DNA from: Myxococcales bacterium
GTDB taxonomy: Bacteria; Myxococcota_A; Polyangia; Polyangiales; Polyangiaceae
DNA length: 64,000 nt
NCBI GenBank assembly: GCA_016703425.1
Contig: JADJCA010000012.1
Location: forward strand, 372,001-436,000
Reading direction: 5' to 3'
The translations under genes and the position numbers were made by a program. Below the pieces are notes generated by a model. It was not told the origin of the DNA and did not search any database. It worked only from the letters and a program-made list of their open reading frames with translations. Numbering within the stretch: position 1 is the first letter of the stretch; the number at the start of each line of letters is the position of its first letter. Shown here piece by piece: positions 27,415 through 36,536 of the stretch.

Positions 27415-27717
27415 TCAATTGCGACGGCGGTCGAGGCCGCGGCGCTGCGGCGAAAAGGCCGACTCGAGCTCCCCGCCGAGCTCGTCGCCCTTGTCGCGGC
27501 GGTCCCGACCGAGGCGCCGGTTCTTGACCATGCCGCGGAGCTCGCTGAGCGACGCGGCGTTCTTGCCAGCGCGACGATGCATGAGCTCGTGTGTGCCGCA
27601 CACGATGACCAAGTCGCCCGTTCCGAGGCGCGTCGTCGTTAGTTGACGTTCGTCACTCGTGCCGCAGACGCAGCAGCCGCTCGCAAATGCCCAAGCCCGA
27701 CCCAGATCACTGCTCAT
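27415..27717 (-). CDS. Small protein with possible zinc-binding motif
   Basis: 100 residues starting MSSDLGRAWAFASGCCVCG. CCVCG is followed by VIVCGTHELMHRRAG, so three Cys and a His pair are placed as in small zinc-ribbon or HNH-like folds; a DNA-related role is possible. The C-terminal half is rich in Arg/Asp and probably disordered. No neighbour suggests a function: it faces the Cys-rich lipoprotein and is 68 bp from the deacetylase-like gene on the same strand. Confidence 0.5.
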   Translation of the reverse strand: MSSDLGRAWAFASGCCVCGTSDERQLTTTRLGTGDLVIVCGTHELMHRRAGKNAASLSELRGMVKNRRLGRDRRDKGDELGGELESAFSPQRRGLDRRRN

Positions 27718-27785
27718 GGGCGAAAGCGTGGCCTTCTTGGCGGAGGCGGGCCAAGTTCTGATGGGCGCCGACTCAGCGCTGGGGC

Positions 27786-28952
27786 TCAGCGCGCGGCGCG
27801 CGGCGGCGGCGGAATCTCGTAGTCGAAGAAGTCCGGTGGTTCGCCGTTGCGATCGTCCATGGCGGCGCGCGCCACGTTGTACATCTCGCGCGCCGTCACG
27901 TAGTGCAGCTTCGCGCCGCGCGCCCTTGCGCCCTCGGCGAGCGCTTCATGCATGGCGGCGATGGGGGCGTCGAGCATCACGCTCGCGTTGGCTTCGGGAG
28001 CGCCGTGCGTGTGGACTTTCACGAAGGTCCACTCGCTGCGGCCTTCGACGCGGACGGCTTGGTCGAGCCACGTCTCGACGCGGGCGCGATCCGGTGGGTC
28101 CGAAGCGTCGAGGGCGGCGCTCTCGATGCGCAGGCGTCCCTTGCCGCGCGAATCCTTCGCGCGTAGCGAGAGCGCGATCGGTCCTTCGATGAGAAGGAGC
28201 CGGTCGCGCTTGCCCATGCCCGCGAACGCGCGCTCACCGTCTTCGTAGGCGCGTCGCCGCCGCACATCCCCGCGCGGGTAGTAAATGCAGTTGACGAGGG
28301 CCGGTTGGCATTGATCGGGGGCGCTCGGAAATGTGAAGTCGGCGAAACAGCCGAGCTCGTAGAGGAGCTCCATTTCGTCGTCGACGCCACACCAGCGGCC
28401 GTCGCGGCGCGCGTTGGCGAGGCACCAGTTCCCATGGATGAAAGCCCAGCGCGCCTCGCCGCGAGCCCCTCGCGAGATGAGACCGTGACCCATCAAGTGA
28501 GCGAGCGTCTCTTCGAGGGAACGCCTCAGCGTCGCCCGCGTGTCGCCGTCGTGGTGCAAGTGGACCTCGACCTCACCGAGGCCGAGCTCGCACAGCTCGC
28601 CGAGCGGCTCGACGAGCGCTCGCTCGTATTGTTCGCCGGGAAAGAAATAGCTGTGGCGGGGCGGGCGACCGGTCGCGTCACGAAAGCGGCTGGCCATTTT
28701 CGGGTAGTCGTTGCGCCATCGCGCGACGCGGGCGCGGCCGCGCTCGCTGTCGACGCCACCGTGGAGCGGCTCGTAGTGATCGCAGAGGGCGAAGAGTACG
28801 TGCCTCTCGCCGCGCGGCTTCCGCTCGAAGGCGAGCCGCGCCCGGTGTTCGAGCCAGCCGTGAACCCAAAGGTGAGCCTCTTTCCGAAGCAGCGCGCCGA
28901 GGGGGCCGGGGACGCGTTTCGGGTCCAGCTTCCAGAGCGGAAGCGCCTTCAC
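27786..28952 (-). CDS. Polysaccharide deacetylase-like protein of the EPS cluster
   Basis: Start GTG at 28952, which overlaps the stop of the upstream CpsD-like gene in GTGA, so translation is coupled. About 388 residues. It contains metal-binding-like motifs: FALCDHYEPL, EVEVHLHHDGDT, and FIHGNWCLANARRDGRWCGVDDEMELL. TFPSAPDQCQPALVNCIYYP follows, and a late VKVHTHGAP. These resemble glycoside hydrolase/deacetylase barrel proteins that use a His/Asp metal site. It is the last gene of the wzz - cpsD-like - deacetylase operon, so it likely modifies the exported polysaccharide. No signal peptide is visible, so the place of action is uncertain. Confidence 0.65.
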   Translation of the reverse strand: MKALPLWKLDPKRVPGPLGALLRKEAHLWVHGWLEHRARLAFERKPRGERHVLFALCDHYEPLHGGVDSERGRARVARWRNDYPKMASRFRDATGRPPRHSYFFPGEQYERALVEPLGELCELGLGEVEVHLHHDGDTRATLRRSLEETLAHLMGHGLISRGARGEARWAFIHGNWCLANARRDGRWCGVDDEMELLYELGCFADFTFPSAPDQCQPALVNCIYYPRGDVRRRRAYEDGERAFAGMGKRDRLLLIEGPIALSLRAKDSRGKGRLRIESAALDASDPPDRARVETWLDQAVRVEGRSEWTFVKVHTHGAPEANASVMLDAPIAAMHEALAEGARARGAKLHYVTAREMYNVARAAMDDRNGEPPDFFDYEIPPPPRAAR

Positions 28953-29722
28953 GTGCGCTGAGCCTTCCCCGTGCTCTCCGCGTTCCACAAGACGACGCCC
29001 ATGGCCTTGCGATCGCCGAGCTGCTTCACGGCGGCCTGCAGATCATTGCCCTGCGTCACGCCGCTCCGCGCCACGAGGATCATCGCGTCGACGGCGTTCT
29101 CGACCACGTTGGCGTCGCCGGAGCCGAGGATGCTAGGCGCGTCGACGACGAGAAAATCGTAACCGCGAGCGAGGAAGGTGATGGCGTTGGAGAAGAACGT
29201 CGAGTGGAGGGTTTCGGGGAAACCGGCTTCGCGGTCGTCTTCCGCGAGCACGTGAAGCGCGGGGCCGAGCGCCACGACGCACCAGGGTTCGGGGCTCCCG
29301 CGCATTTTACGCGCGAGCTGAGTCGAGAAGCCGGAGTTCTGTGGGACCTTGAAGCCAAGGATACGCGCGAGCGACGGCTTGGCGAAGTTGGCCTCGAGGA
29401 GCAGCACGCGGGCGCGCTGCGACTCCGAGAGGACGAGCGCGAGCTGCGCCGCGAAAGTGCTCTTGCCGTCGCCGGCGCGCGCGCTCGTGACGCCGAAGAC
29501 CCACATGCCGCTGGCGCGCTTCTGCTCGAGCCGGTGACGCAGGACGCGGAGCGCGCCGGTGGCTTCTGGCGCCGTGTCGCCGAGCATCACGAGGACGTGC
29601 GTGTCGGGCGGCGACGCCCAGGCGGGGACGACGCGCACCGGTGACTCACCGGTGCCCGTGGGCCCTTGGCCCGACGGTTCTCCGCGAACGAGGACGAGCG
29701 TTCGCGACGGATCAACCGGCAC
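28949..29722 (-). CDS. CpsD/CapB-type ATPase (degenerate bacterial tyrosine kinase)
   Basis: GTG at 29722 chosen; the gene overlaps the end of the chain-length gene by 11 bp. 257 residues. Walker A SARAGDGKST (80-89) and Walker B FLVVDAPS are intact. Walker A', normally LxIDxD, reads LLLEAN (about 107-112), so the acidic residue used for catalysis is gone. The C-terminal tail has no tyrosine, whereas real BY-kinases have a Tyr cluster there. It therefore looks like a chain-length partner that binds ATP but may not phosphorylate itself. It stands between wzz and the deacetylase-like gene in one operon. Confidence 0.75.
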   Translation of the reverse strand: MPVDPSRTLVLVRGEPSGQGPTGTGESPVRVVPAWASPPDTHVLVMLGDTAPEATGALRVLRHRLEQKRASGMWVFGVTSARAGDGKSTFAAQLALVLSESQRARVLLLEANFAKPSLARILGFKVPQNSGFSTQLARKMRGSPEPWCVVALGPALHVLAEDDREAGFPETLHSTFFSNAITFLARGYDFLVVDAPSILGSGDANVVENAVDAMILVARSGVTQGNDLQAAVKQLGDRKAMGVVLWNAESTGKAQRT

Positions 29723-31298
29723 GCGACACCCCTTCCGGCCCCCACGGCTCGATGGCCGTCCCCGGCACATCGCCGACGAACGGGGACGGGAGCTTCGGGA
29801 TCACGCCGAGCACCGGCACGAGCTTCAGCGCCAACACGTCCTCCGCGTCGTAGATCGTGCCGTTCGTGAGCACACGGGCTGCAGCGAAGGCGATGGCCGC
29901 GAGAAGGGACACGGCGGCGCCAACCATCGCCGTGTTGCGGCGGCCCTTCTTTGGCTGGGTTGGCTTGAAGGCGGCGTCCAAGATCTCCATCTGGCCTCGC
30001 CCCGCAACCTCCGTGGCGCTTGCTTTGAGTCGCGCGCGCTCGGCACGGCGACGAATGTCCTCGTGGACGGCGCGCGCATCGCCGACGGCGCGCAGCATTC
30101 GCGCCCAGTCAATCTCGAGGGCAACGACCGGATGCAGCGCGGGCTCTTTCACTGCTGCCGTCGCTGCAGCGGCTCCGCCGGCCTTCGCCAGCTCCGCCTG
30201 GCGGGCGCCGATCTCTTTCTGGAGGTCGGCCACCTTGGACGCAAGCTCCGTGGTGGGCGCCTGCGTCGGCGTACCGGCCTGCGCCTTCTTGGCCGCGTCG
30301 AGCTGCGCCTCGGCGTTCCTCAGGGCCGTGGCCGCTGCCTCCGCCTGCGCCTTCGCGGCCGCCATGTCGGGGTGTTGGTCGGTGAGCTTGGCGCGCTTGT
30401 CGGCGAGGTCCGCCTGCGCTTGAGCGGCCTTGCGCGCCGCCTCATCGCGGCCTCGCGCGAGCAACGCCAGCGTCTCGTTGGGCGGCGGTGGCGGCAGCGT
30501 TCCGAGGCTCTTCATCTCGGCCTCGAGGCGCGCCTTCTGGCGCAAGAGCGAGGCGAGTTGCGGGTCCGTTGACGTGGTCGCTGGCGTGCCGGCCGGTGTG
30601 CCGGGCCCGTGAGGCACGGCGCTCCCCGGTCCTCGCGGTGACAACGACGACACGAAGGGCGAGTTGTCGGCGGCGAACTCGGGGTGCGCCGCCAAGAAGG
30701 ACGCGAGCGCCCGGTTGGCCGTCTCGAGCTCTTGCTCGGCGCGCGTCAACTCGGCGCCGAGAAAGTCGGCCTCCTGCACCTTGGTCGTCACGTTGGCGCG
30801 CTTGAAGTCATCCATCATCGTCTCGGCGAGACGCTGGGTGATGACGCGCGCGCGCTCGGCGTCGTCGTCTTCGAAGGCGATCACGAAGGTCTCGCTGTCG
30901 CGCCCTTGAATGCGCACATGAGACGCCATGACGTTGACGGCGTCCACGATGCTTCGCGACTCGACGGTCTCGGGGTAGAGCTTGAACTCCCGGATGATCG
31001 GCTCGAGCCGAGAGCGCGTCTTCAGGGTGTCGCGGAGCTTCGGGGTGAGCTTCACGGCGCGCTCTTGCGGTGACTCCTGTTCGTCGGTCTTGAGGGCCGG
31101 CTTGACGAGCACGACGCACTCTGACTCGAAGACTCGCTTCACGTTGGAGGCGACGTACAGCGTGATGGCACACCCGACGCAGAAGACGGCGAAGGACCCC
31201 AGCCAGTGCGGCCGAGCGCGGCGGGCAAGCACCTTCGCCCGCTCGATGCGCTCGCGCAGCGTGGGCTCGTGTTCGGGGGGGGAGGGCGCGTCGGCCAT
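29712..31298 (-). CDS. Wzz/GumC-type polysaccharide chain-length protein
   Basis: ATG at 31298 gives 528 residues. Two membrane spans flank the protein: WLGSFAVFCVGCAITLYVAS near residue 33 and TAMVGAAVSLLAAIAFAAARVL near the end. Between them is a periplasmic, mostly coiled-coil region (ERARVITQRLAETMMDDFKRAN, LTRAEQELETANRALASFLAAHPEFA, AAAKAQAEAAATALRNAEAQLDAAKK). This is the build of PCP-2a proteins that govern polymer length and, with a BY-kinase, steer export. The kinase-like partner is the next gene. Pro/Gly/Thr-rich insert around 235-265. Confidence 0.85.
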   Translation of the reverse strand: MADAPSPPEHEPTLRERIERAKVLARRARPHWLGSFAVFCVGCAITLYVASNVKRVFESECVVLVKPALKTDEQESPQERAVKLTPKLRDTLKTRSRLEPIIREFKLYPETVESRSIVDAVNVMASHVRIQGRDSETFVIAFEDDDAERARVITQRLAETMMDDFKRANVTTKVQEADFLGAELTRAEQELETANRALASFLAAHPEFAADNSPFVSSLSPRGPGSAVPHGPGTPAGTPATTSTDPQLASLLRQKARLEAEMKSLGTLPPPPPNETLALLARGRDEAARKAAQAQADLADKRAKLTDQHPDMAAAKAQAEAAATALRNAEAQLDAAKKAQAGTPTQAPTTELASKVADLQKEIGARQAELAKAGGAAAATAAVKEPALHPVVALEIDWARMLRAVGDARAVHEDIRRRAERARLKASATEVAGRGQMEILDAAFKPTQPKKGRRNTAMVGAAVSLLAAIAFAAARVLTNGTIYDAEDVLALKLVPVLGVIPKLPSPFVGDVPGTAIEPWGPEGVSRAG

Positions 31299-31321
31299 AG
31301 TCGCATGGGGCGGACCGCGCG

Positions 31322-31352
31322 TTGGCGGCTCGCAGCTCCGCCCGAGTATATG
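31322..31352 (+). promoter_or_regulatory. Possible sigma-70 type promoter of the epimerase gene
   Basis: TTGGCG (31322-31327) and TATAT within GTATAT (31346-31351) are spaced 18 bp apart, about 90 bp before the epimerase start, in the 146-bp gap between divergent genes. The match to consensus is partial; AT richness in this high-GC region is the main argument. Confidence 0.25.
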
Positions 31353-31444
31353 GCAAACACTCGCCGCCATGTAATCGGAGGCGAGCATTCGAAGGTCGTC
31401 TTCGCGGCGCTCCGACGCTCCGAATCGGCGTACCATGGCCGCCC

Positions 31445-32386
31445 ATGGCGACGATTTTGGTGACCGGGGGCGCAGGGTTCATTGGTTCTTCCATCGCAGA
31501 GGCCCTCCTCGCAAAGGGCGATACGGTGCGCATCCTCGATGACTTCTCGTCGGGGCGACGCCAAAACCTCGAGAGCCTCAAGGGCAAGGTCGAGGTCATT
31601 GAGGGCACCATCGTTGACGCGGCGACGGTCAAACGCGCCATGACGGGGGCGGAGGTTGTCTTCCACGAAGCCGCCATCCCGTCGGTCGCGCGCTCCGTCG
31701 AGGACCCGTCCCGTTCGATGCTCGCCAACGTCCAAGGCACGACGGTCGTCCTGGACGTCGCTCGCAGCGTGGGCGTCAAACGCCTCGTGTTTGCCGCCAG
31801 CTCCTCGGCCTATGGCAACACCAAGGAGTTGCCGAAGGTCGAGACCATGGTGCCAGAGCCGTTGTCGCCGTACGCCGTCTCGAAGCTCACCGGCGAGCTC
31901 TTGCTTCGGAATTTTTCTGCCCTCTACGGCCTCGAGACCTTGAGCCTTCGCTACTTCAACGTCTTTGGTCCCAAGCAGGACCCCACGAGCCAATACGCAG
32001 CGGTCATCCCGAACTTCATCACAGCGGCCATCAGGAACACGGCGCCCGAGGTCCACGGCGACGGCGGGCAAACGCGAGACTTTTGCTACATCGACAACGT
32101 CGTCGCAGCCAATCTGGCGGCCATGAACACGGCCAACAAGCTTCAAGGTGAGGTCGTCAACATCGCGTGCGGCGAACGCATCTCGCTGAACGATCTCCTC
32201 GACATCCTCGGCGAAGAAGTCGGTCACCGGGTCGAGCGCAAATACGTCGAGCCGCGGGCCGGTGACGTGCGTGACTCGCTGGCGGACATCGGTCGTGCGC
32301 GCGCCCTCATCGGCTACGAGCCGAAGGTGCTCGTGCGCAAGGGCCTCAAGAAGACCTTCGCGGCGTTCCGCGCGTTCACGAAGTAG
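31445..32386 (+). CDS. NAD-dependent sugar nucleotide epimerase (UDP-GlcNAc/Glc 4-epimerase-like)
   Basis: 313 residues of the short-chain dehydrogenase (extended) class. The NAD-binding TGGAGFIG is at 7-14. The catalytic set is Ser in AASSSAYGN (near 120), Tyr143 and Lys147 in SPYAVSK. YFNVFGPKQDPTSQYAAVIP and RDFCYIDNVV are typical of WbpP/GalE-type 4-epimerases. It should supply an epimerised UDP-sugar to the polysaccharide locus. Start ATG at 31445; the frame is open 40 codons upstream, but that part is not protein-like. It is divergent from wzz and convergent with the polymerase gene. Confidence 0.85.
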   Translation: MATILVTGGAGFIGSSIAEALLAKGDTVRILDDFSSGRRQNLESLKGKVEVIEGTIVDAATVKRAMTGAEVVFHEAAIPSVARSVEDPSRSMLANVQGTTVVLDVARSVGVKRLVFAASSSAYGNTKELPKVETMVPEPLSPYAVSKLTGELLLRNFSALYGLETLSLRYFNVFGPKQDPTSQYAAVIPNFITAAIRNTAPEVHGDGGQTRDFCYIDNVVAANLAAMNTANKLQGEVVNIACGERISLNDLLDILGEEVGHRVERKYVEPRAGDVRDSLADIGRARALIGYEPKVLVRKGLKKTFAAFRAFTK

Positions 32387-32407
32387 CGCGCGACCGTGAG
32401 CGGGCCC

Positions 32408-33820
32408 TCAACCGGCGCCGCGGAGTTTGGTGTAGAGCGCAAGGAATGCCAAGAGGCCCACGTCCATGGCGCCCAGGATGCCGACCTCTTTTCCGCTGAC
32501 CTTCACGTGGAAGGTCGGCGAGGTCTCGCGCGCGACGCCGTAGAGGGCTCCCGAGAGGCCGATGTAGATCCAAAGGAGGTTGTGGTACGCGAACGACAAG
32601 AACGCGACCCCGACGAGGAACGCGCAGAACGAGACGAAGATCGCCAGCGCGAGCTCGCGCAACTCCGGGTCGATGCCCTCCGGCGTTCGGAACGCGAGCG
32701 TGAAGGGCACCTTGACGGTCACGTACATCAGCGTCGACCAAAGGAGCATGCCCGGGAGGCCGAGCTCCGCCGCCGTGAGGAGGTAGGAGTTGTGCGCCGT
32801 CAAGAAGTAGTGGTCACTGAAGAGTCCGCGCCCCACGCCGAAGAGCGGATACTCGCGGACGAGCTCGAGGCCCTTCCACAGGGCGCCGGCGCGCTCCTCG
32901 CTCGACGAGTCAGCCTCGTCGCCGGAGCGCCCGCCCAAGAGGAGGAGCGGCGCCGCCATGGCCGCGCCCACGAGGACGCCCCGCACGACGCCGTAGCGCC
33001 TCACGAAATAGACGCCGAGCACGGCGCCCATGACCATGACGCCGCTCCGCGACTGCGCGCGAATGACGCCGTAGGCGCACAACGCGACGACGGCGCCGAG
33101 CACGATGTGACGGCCCTTGCGGCGTGACGCGCCATGAAAGCCGAAGGCGAGCGCCGAGGCGGCGCCGAGCGCCAGCGAGAGCTCGTTGGGGTCGGCGAGG
33201 ATGCCGCGCCAGCGCACGCGGCCGTGCGCCACCGTAAAGGTCTCGAAGGGCCCCGCCTTCTCGCAGACGTATTCGAACTCTTCCGCCGCGTAGTCGACGG
33301 CCATGGCTCGGTCTTCCGCGTCGCACTCGAGTCGGCTCAAGACGCAGGAGCGACCCGTGGGCTCACCGCCGGTGCGCGTGCCGGCGCGCACGTCTTCGGC
33401 GGAGAGCTTGATGCACTCGAATTCGTGGTGGTACTGCGAGGTCGCCACGTACGCGAGGAAGAGCCCCAGCGCCACCAGGAGCGCCATCATTCGTTTGAGC
33501 CGCGCGCGCGTGCGGGCGCCGAAGTAGACGGCGAACATGAACAGCGTCGAATAGAAGATCGTCTTGTGCGTCTGTTCGAGGCCGCCGAAGCCCGCGCGCA
33601 CGATAACCGTGACGTAACACCAGGCGAGGAACGCGAAGATGAGCGGCAGCTGGGGCGAACCGAGGCGCCTCTGCTTGCCCATGGCCAGCTCGACGGCGAC
33701 GCCGAGCGCCGCGATGCCCGTTGCGATGTTGAGCACGCCGACCTTCGCCAGCGCCGGAATGAACTCCTGCGGCCGGACGATGATGATGAAGACGAGGAGG
33801 GCTGCGCCGAGGAAGGCCAC
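32408..33820 (-). CDS. O-antigen ligase/polymerase-like membrane protein (Wzy candidate)
   Basis: 470 residues, GTG start at 33820. At least ten hydrophobic segments (FLGAALLVFIIIVRPQEFIPAL, FAFLAWCYVTVIVRAGF, GVLVGAAMAAPLLLL and others). A long loop with several Cys (FECIKLSAEDV, SCVLSRLECDAED, EYVCEKAG) lies about residues 125-190. The late part has the WzyC-like HNSYLLTAAELGLPGMLLW motif, where N and the loop fit the polymerase/ligase family. It probably joins repeat units in the periplasm. The GT2 gene lies 92 bp upstream on the same strand. Ligase rather than polymerase cannot be excluded. Confidence 0.78.
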   Translation of the reverse strand: MAFLGAALLVFIIIVRPQEFIPALAKVGVLNIATGIAALGVAVELAMGKQRRLGSPQLPLIFAFLAWCYVTVIVRAGFGGLEQTHKTIFYSTLFMFAVYFGARTRARLKRMMALLVALGLFLAYVATSQYHHEFECIKLSAEDVRAGTRTGGEPTGRSCVLSRLECDAEDRAMAVDYAAEEFEYVCEKAGPFETFTVAHGRVRWRGILADPNELSLALGAASALAFGFHGASRRKGRHIVLGAVVALCAYGVIRAQSRSGVMVMGAVLGVYFVRRYGVVRGVLVGAAMAAPLLLLGGRSGDEADSSSEERAGALWKGLELVREYPLFGVGRGLFSDHYFLTAHNSYLLTAAELGLPGMLLWSTLMYVTVKVPFTLAFRTPEGIDPELRELALAIFVSFCAFLVGVAFLSFAYHNLLWIYIGLSGALYGVARETSPTFHVKVSGKEVGILGAMDVGLLAFLALYTKLRGAG

Positions 33821-33912
33821 GTTGGGGCGGCGGGCATGAGGGCCCGCTCAGGGCGGCAGTCTACGCGAGAATCGGCCTCCGACTCACGATTGCCTCGCCG
33901 CGGCGGAGGCGC

Positions 33913-35046
33913 CTATGCGTAGCGAACGTCGGCGACGCCGTTCGCGCCCTTGTGAGCGGGCGCGTCGTGCTGCGCTTCGTCTTTCACGTCGTCGCGCGGC
34001 GAGAGCGACGCGGCTTCCGGTGACCAATCGGGCTTCAAGGCGTAGGTTACGAGGCCCACGGCGAAGCCTGCCCCGTGCGACACGTGCAGCGTGGGAAAGA
34101 TGGCCCACACGAGGGGAATCGCCAGAGGGCCCGCCCGCCGGCCCACGCGCACAGCCTCGGCGCCGGTCGCCAAGGCATACGAGGCGGCCATGGCCGCGAA
34201 GGCGGTGCGAGTCACGAGGGCCGTTGTGGCAAGCGTCGAGAGCCCCAAGAACGGTATGGCCGGCCGTAGCGACGCGAAGGCGCCTGCGCCGCCGCTCTTG
34301 GGCAACCCTCGCTGCTTGAGCATCGTGCGCGCGCGTCCCTTGCCGTAGCGGAAGTATTGCCGCGCGAGGGACCGGAACGAATCGCGCGGGTAGTAGTGAA
34401 CCACGATGCGTCGCGATAGGTAGAGGCGCCCACCGGCGGCGAGCACGCGCTGGTTGAGCTCGGCGTCTTCGTTGGTGACGGCCCGCGCGTCGTAGAGACC
34501 GACACGCTCGAGGATGGAGCGCCGAAACGCGCCGAGGAAGATGGTGTCGACGAACCCTTCGTTGTCGGCGGAGCGGTATTTAGAGCCACCCACGCCGAGG
34601 GGACTCTCGAGGGCCGCGCAGAGCGCCTTCTGAAAGAGCGTCTTGGCTTTGGCCCGCTGGGCGCCGCCGACGTTGTCGGCGCCCGTTTCCGCGAGCACCT
34701 CGACGCAACGCCTCACGTAGTCGGGCGCGTATTCGGCGTGCACGTCCATTCGGATGATGACGTCGCCGGTGGATGCGCGAATGGCTGCGTTGAGTCCCGC
34801 TGCTTGAATGCGGTCTGGGTTGTCGATGACCTTGATGCGAGGGTCCTCGTCGCGCAGGCGGTCGACGATCTCGCGCGTCTTGTCCATGCTCATGCCGTCG
34901 GCGACGAAGATCTCGATGGCGTCCTTCGGATAGTCTTGCGCGAAGACCGAGCGAAGGCACGCCTCGATGTAGCCCTCTTCGTTGAGGCAAGGCATCACGA
35001 TGCTGACACGCGGCGCCCTCTCGTGTTGGTCAAGGTCCGTCGGCAT
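33913..35046 (-). CDS. Family 2 glycosyltransferase with C-terminal membrane segments
   Basis: 377 residues. GT-A fold: VSIVMPCLNEEGYIEACLRSVFAQDYP, a DGMSMDKTREIV stretch, MDVHAEYAPDYV for the DXD-like site, and VTNEDAELNQRVLAAGGRLYL. The pattern is like ExoA/succinoglycan-type transferases. The C-terminal 110 residues hold two or three hydrophobic spans (FLGLSTLATTALVTRTAFAAMAASYALA, PLAIPLVWAIFPTLHV), so it is membrane-bound. It probably adds a sugar to the lipid-linked unit on the cytoplasmic face. First gene of a two-gene operon with the polymerase. Confidence 0.85.
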   Translation of the reverse strand: MPTDLDQHERAPRVSIVMPCLNEEGYIEACLRSVFAQDYPKDAIEIFVADGMSMDKTREIVDRLRDEDPRIKVIDNPDRIQAAGLNAAIRASTGDVIIRMDVHAEYAPDYVRRCVEVLAETGADNVGGAQRAKAKTLFQKALCAALESPLGVGGSKYRSADNEGFVDTIFLGAFRRSILERVGLYDARAVTNEDAELNQRVLAAGGRLYLSRRIVVHYYPRDSFRSLARQYFRYGKGRARTMLKQRGLPKSGGAGAFASLRPAIPFLGLSTLATTALVTRTAFAAMAASYALATGAEAVRVGRRAGPLAIPLVWAIFPTLHVSHGAGFAVGLVTYALKPDWSPEAASLSPRDDVKDEAQHDAPAHKGANGVADVRYA

Positions 35047-35183
35047 GGGCCCATGCTGACCGCGAAGCGCGGCACTTTCAAGGACCGGCGAGCGATCGTG
35101 GGCGCTCGGCCGGCGGCGTGGCGCGCCGTGATTCGCATTCGCCCGGCGGAAGTCCTGGACGCCACGTAGAATGCCGGCCCGCG

Positions 35184-36536
35184 ATGCTCCGAGCGCTCGT
35201 CATCTCCTACAATTTTCCTCCCGTTGGGGGAGCTGGCGTCCAACGCGTCCTCAAGCTCGTCAAATACCTTCCGGAACACGGCGTCCAGCCTCGCGTCCTC
35301 ACGGTCACGAACCCATCGGTCCCGGTGCTCGATCAAAGCCTCGAGCGAGACTTCCCTCGAGGCCTCGAGGTGCTGCGAGCGCGGACCTTCGAGCCCAGCT
35401 ATGCGGCGAAACGAGCCGCCTGGGAGGCGAAGGGCAGCGGCGCGACGGGCGAGCGCGAGCGCGCGCAGCGGCCGTCGCCCTTGGCCAAGCTGCGGCGCAC
35501 GGCCACCAAGGCTGCCTCGGACCTGGCGCGGCAATTGCTCTTTCCCGATCCACAGGTGCTCTGGCAGCCGGCGGCCCAGCTCGCCCTCGTGCGGGCGCTC
35601 CGCGAGCCCACCGACGTCGTCTTCGTGAGCGGTCCGCCCTTCAGCCAATTTCTCTTAGCCCCAACGGTGCGCCTCTTCGCGCCCCGTGCCGCGCTCGTCC
35701 TCGACTACCGCGACGAATGGAGCACCTACCGGCAGACCTACGAGATGATGGGAAGCCTCCTTGGCGCGTCGATCGGCGATCCTTTGGAAGAGGCGCTGTT
35801 GCGGAGGGCGCACGCGGTGACCATCGCGACGCCCGAGTTCAAGGAGGCGCTCTTGGCGCGGTTCCCCTTCGTGGGCGATGACCGCGTCTTCGCGATCCCC
35901 AACGGCTACGACGCCGAAGACGTGCCGAAGGTGAAGGGGACCCCACCGAGCGATCGCGTGTCGATCGCCTACGCAGGAACCGTCTTCAAGTTGACGAGCG
36001 TGCGCGGATTTCTCGCGGGCGTTCGGCTGTTTCACGAGCGCAACGCAGCGCTGGCGCAGAAGCTTGAGATCCGCTTCATGGGGCGCATCGTCGAGACCGA
36101 GCAAGACGCCTTTGACGGCATGAGCGCCTTCGGTGTCACGACGCTCGGCTACAAGCCACACGACGAGGTCCTCCGGGCCCTATCGTCGAGCCACGTGAAC
36201 CTCTGCGTGCTCGATGACGTGCCCAACGTCGAGCGCATCTACCCGGCGAAGATCTTTGAGCTGATGGCCCTCGGGCGACCGATCCTCACGCTTGCACCGA
36301 AGGGCGCGCTCACGCGCCTCGTTCAAGAAGAGTCGCTCGGGGTCGTGCTCGCGCCTCGCGATGCCCCGGCTATCGCCGCCTACCTCGAACGGCTCTGCCT
36401 CGCGTGCGCCGGCGGTGCCGACGACTCGCTGCTGCGCGCGCCGGCGCCCGAGGCCGCGGAGCGCTACTCTCGACTCTCGCTCGCGGGGGAGTTTGCGCGC
36501 GTCTTTCGCGAAGCCGTCGGGCGCGCTCGGGGATGA
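35184..36536 (+). CDS. Family 4-type glycosyltransferase
   Basis: ATG at 35184 gives 450 residues. Beginning LRALVISYNFPPVGGAGVQRVLKLVKYL, typical of GT4 with a donor-loop Gly-rich turn. The C-terminal domain shows VFAIPNGYDAED, ISIAYAG-type start (RVSIAYAGTVFKLTS), and ERIYPAKIFELMALGRPILTL, the donor-binding E-x7-E region in variant form. A basic, Ala-rich linker lies at about 90-125. It acts on the cytoplasmic side. The next gene starts inside its stop codon (ATGA), so they are coupled. Sugar and linkage unknown. Confidence 0.82.
   Translation: MLRALVISYNFPPVGGAGVQRVLKLVKYLPEHGVQPRVLTVTNPSVPVLDQSLERDFPRGLEVLRARTFEPSYAAKRAAWEAKGSGATGERERAQRPSPLAKLRRTATKAASDLARQLLFPDPQVLWQPAAQLALVRALREPTDVVFVSGPPFSQFLLAPTVRLFAPRAALVLDYRDEWSTYRQTYEMMGSLLGASIGDPLEEALLRRAHAVTIATPEFKEALLARFPFVGDDRVFAIPNGYDAEDVPKVKGTPPSDRVSIAYAGTVFKLTSVRGFLAGVRLFHERNAALAQKLEIRFMGRIVETEQDAFDGMSAFGVTTLGYKPHDEVLRALSSSHVNLCVLDDVPNVERIYPAKIFELMALGRPILTLAPKGALTRLVQEESLGVVLAPRDAPAIAAYLERLCLACAGGADDSLLRAPAPEAAERYSRLSLAGEFARVFREAVGRARG

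Noticed and set aside
30488..30700. Pro/Gly/Thr insert of the chain-length protein as a repeat array
   Set aside because: It is only a short low-complexity linker without a true repeat unit.
36404..36530. Extended start of the GT-C-like protein
   Set aside because: The extra 43 codons are Arg-rich and overlap the upstream gene; the ATGA overlap start at 36533 is more natural.
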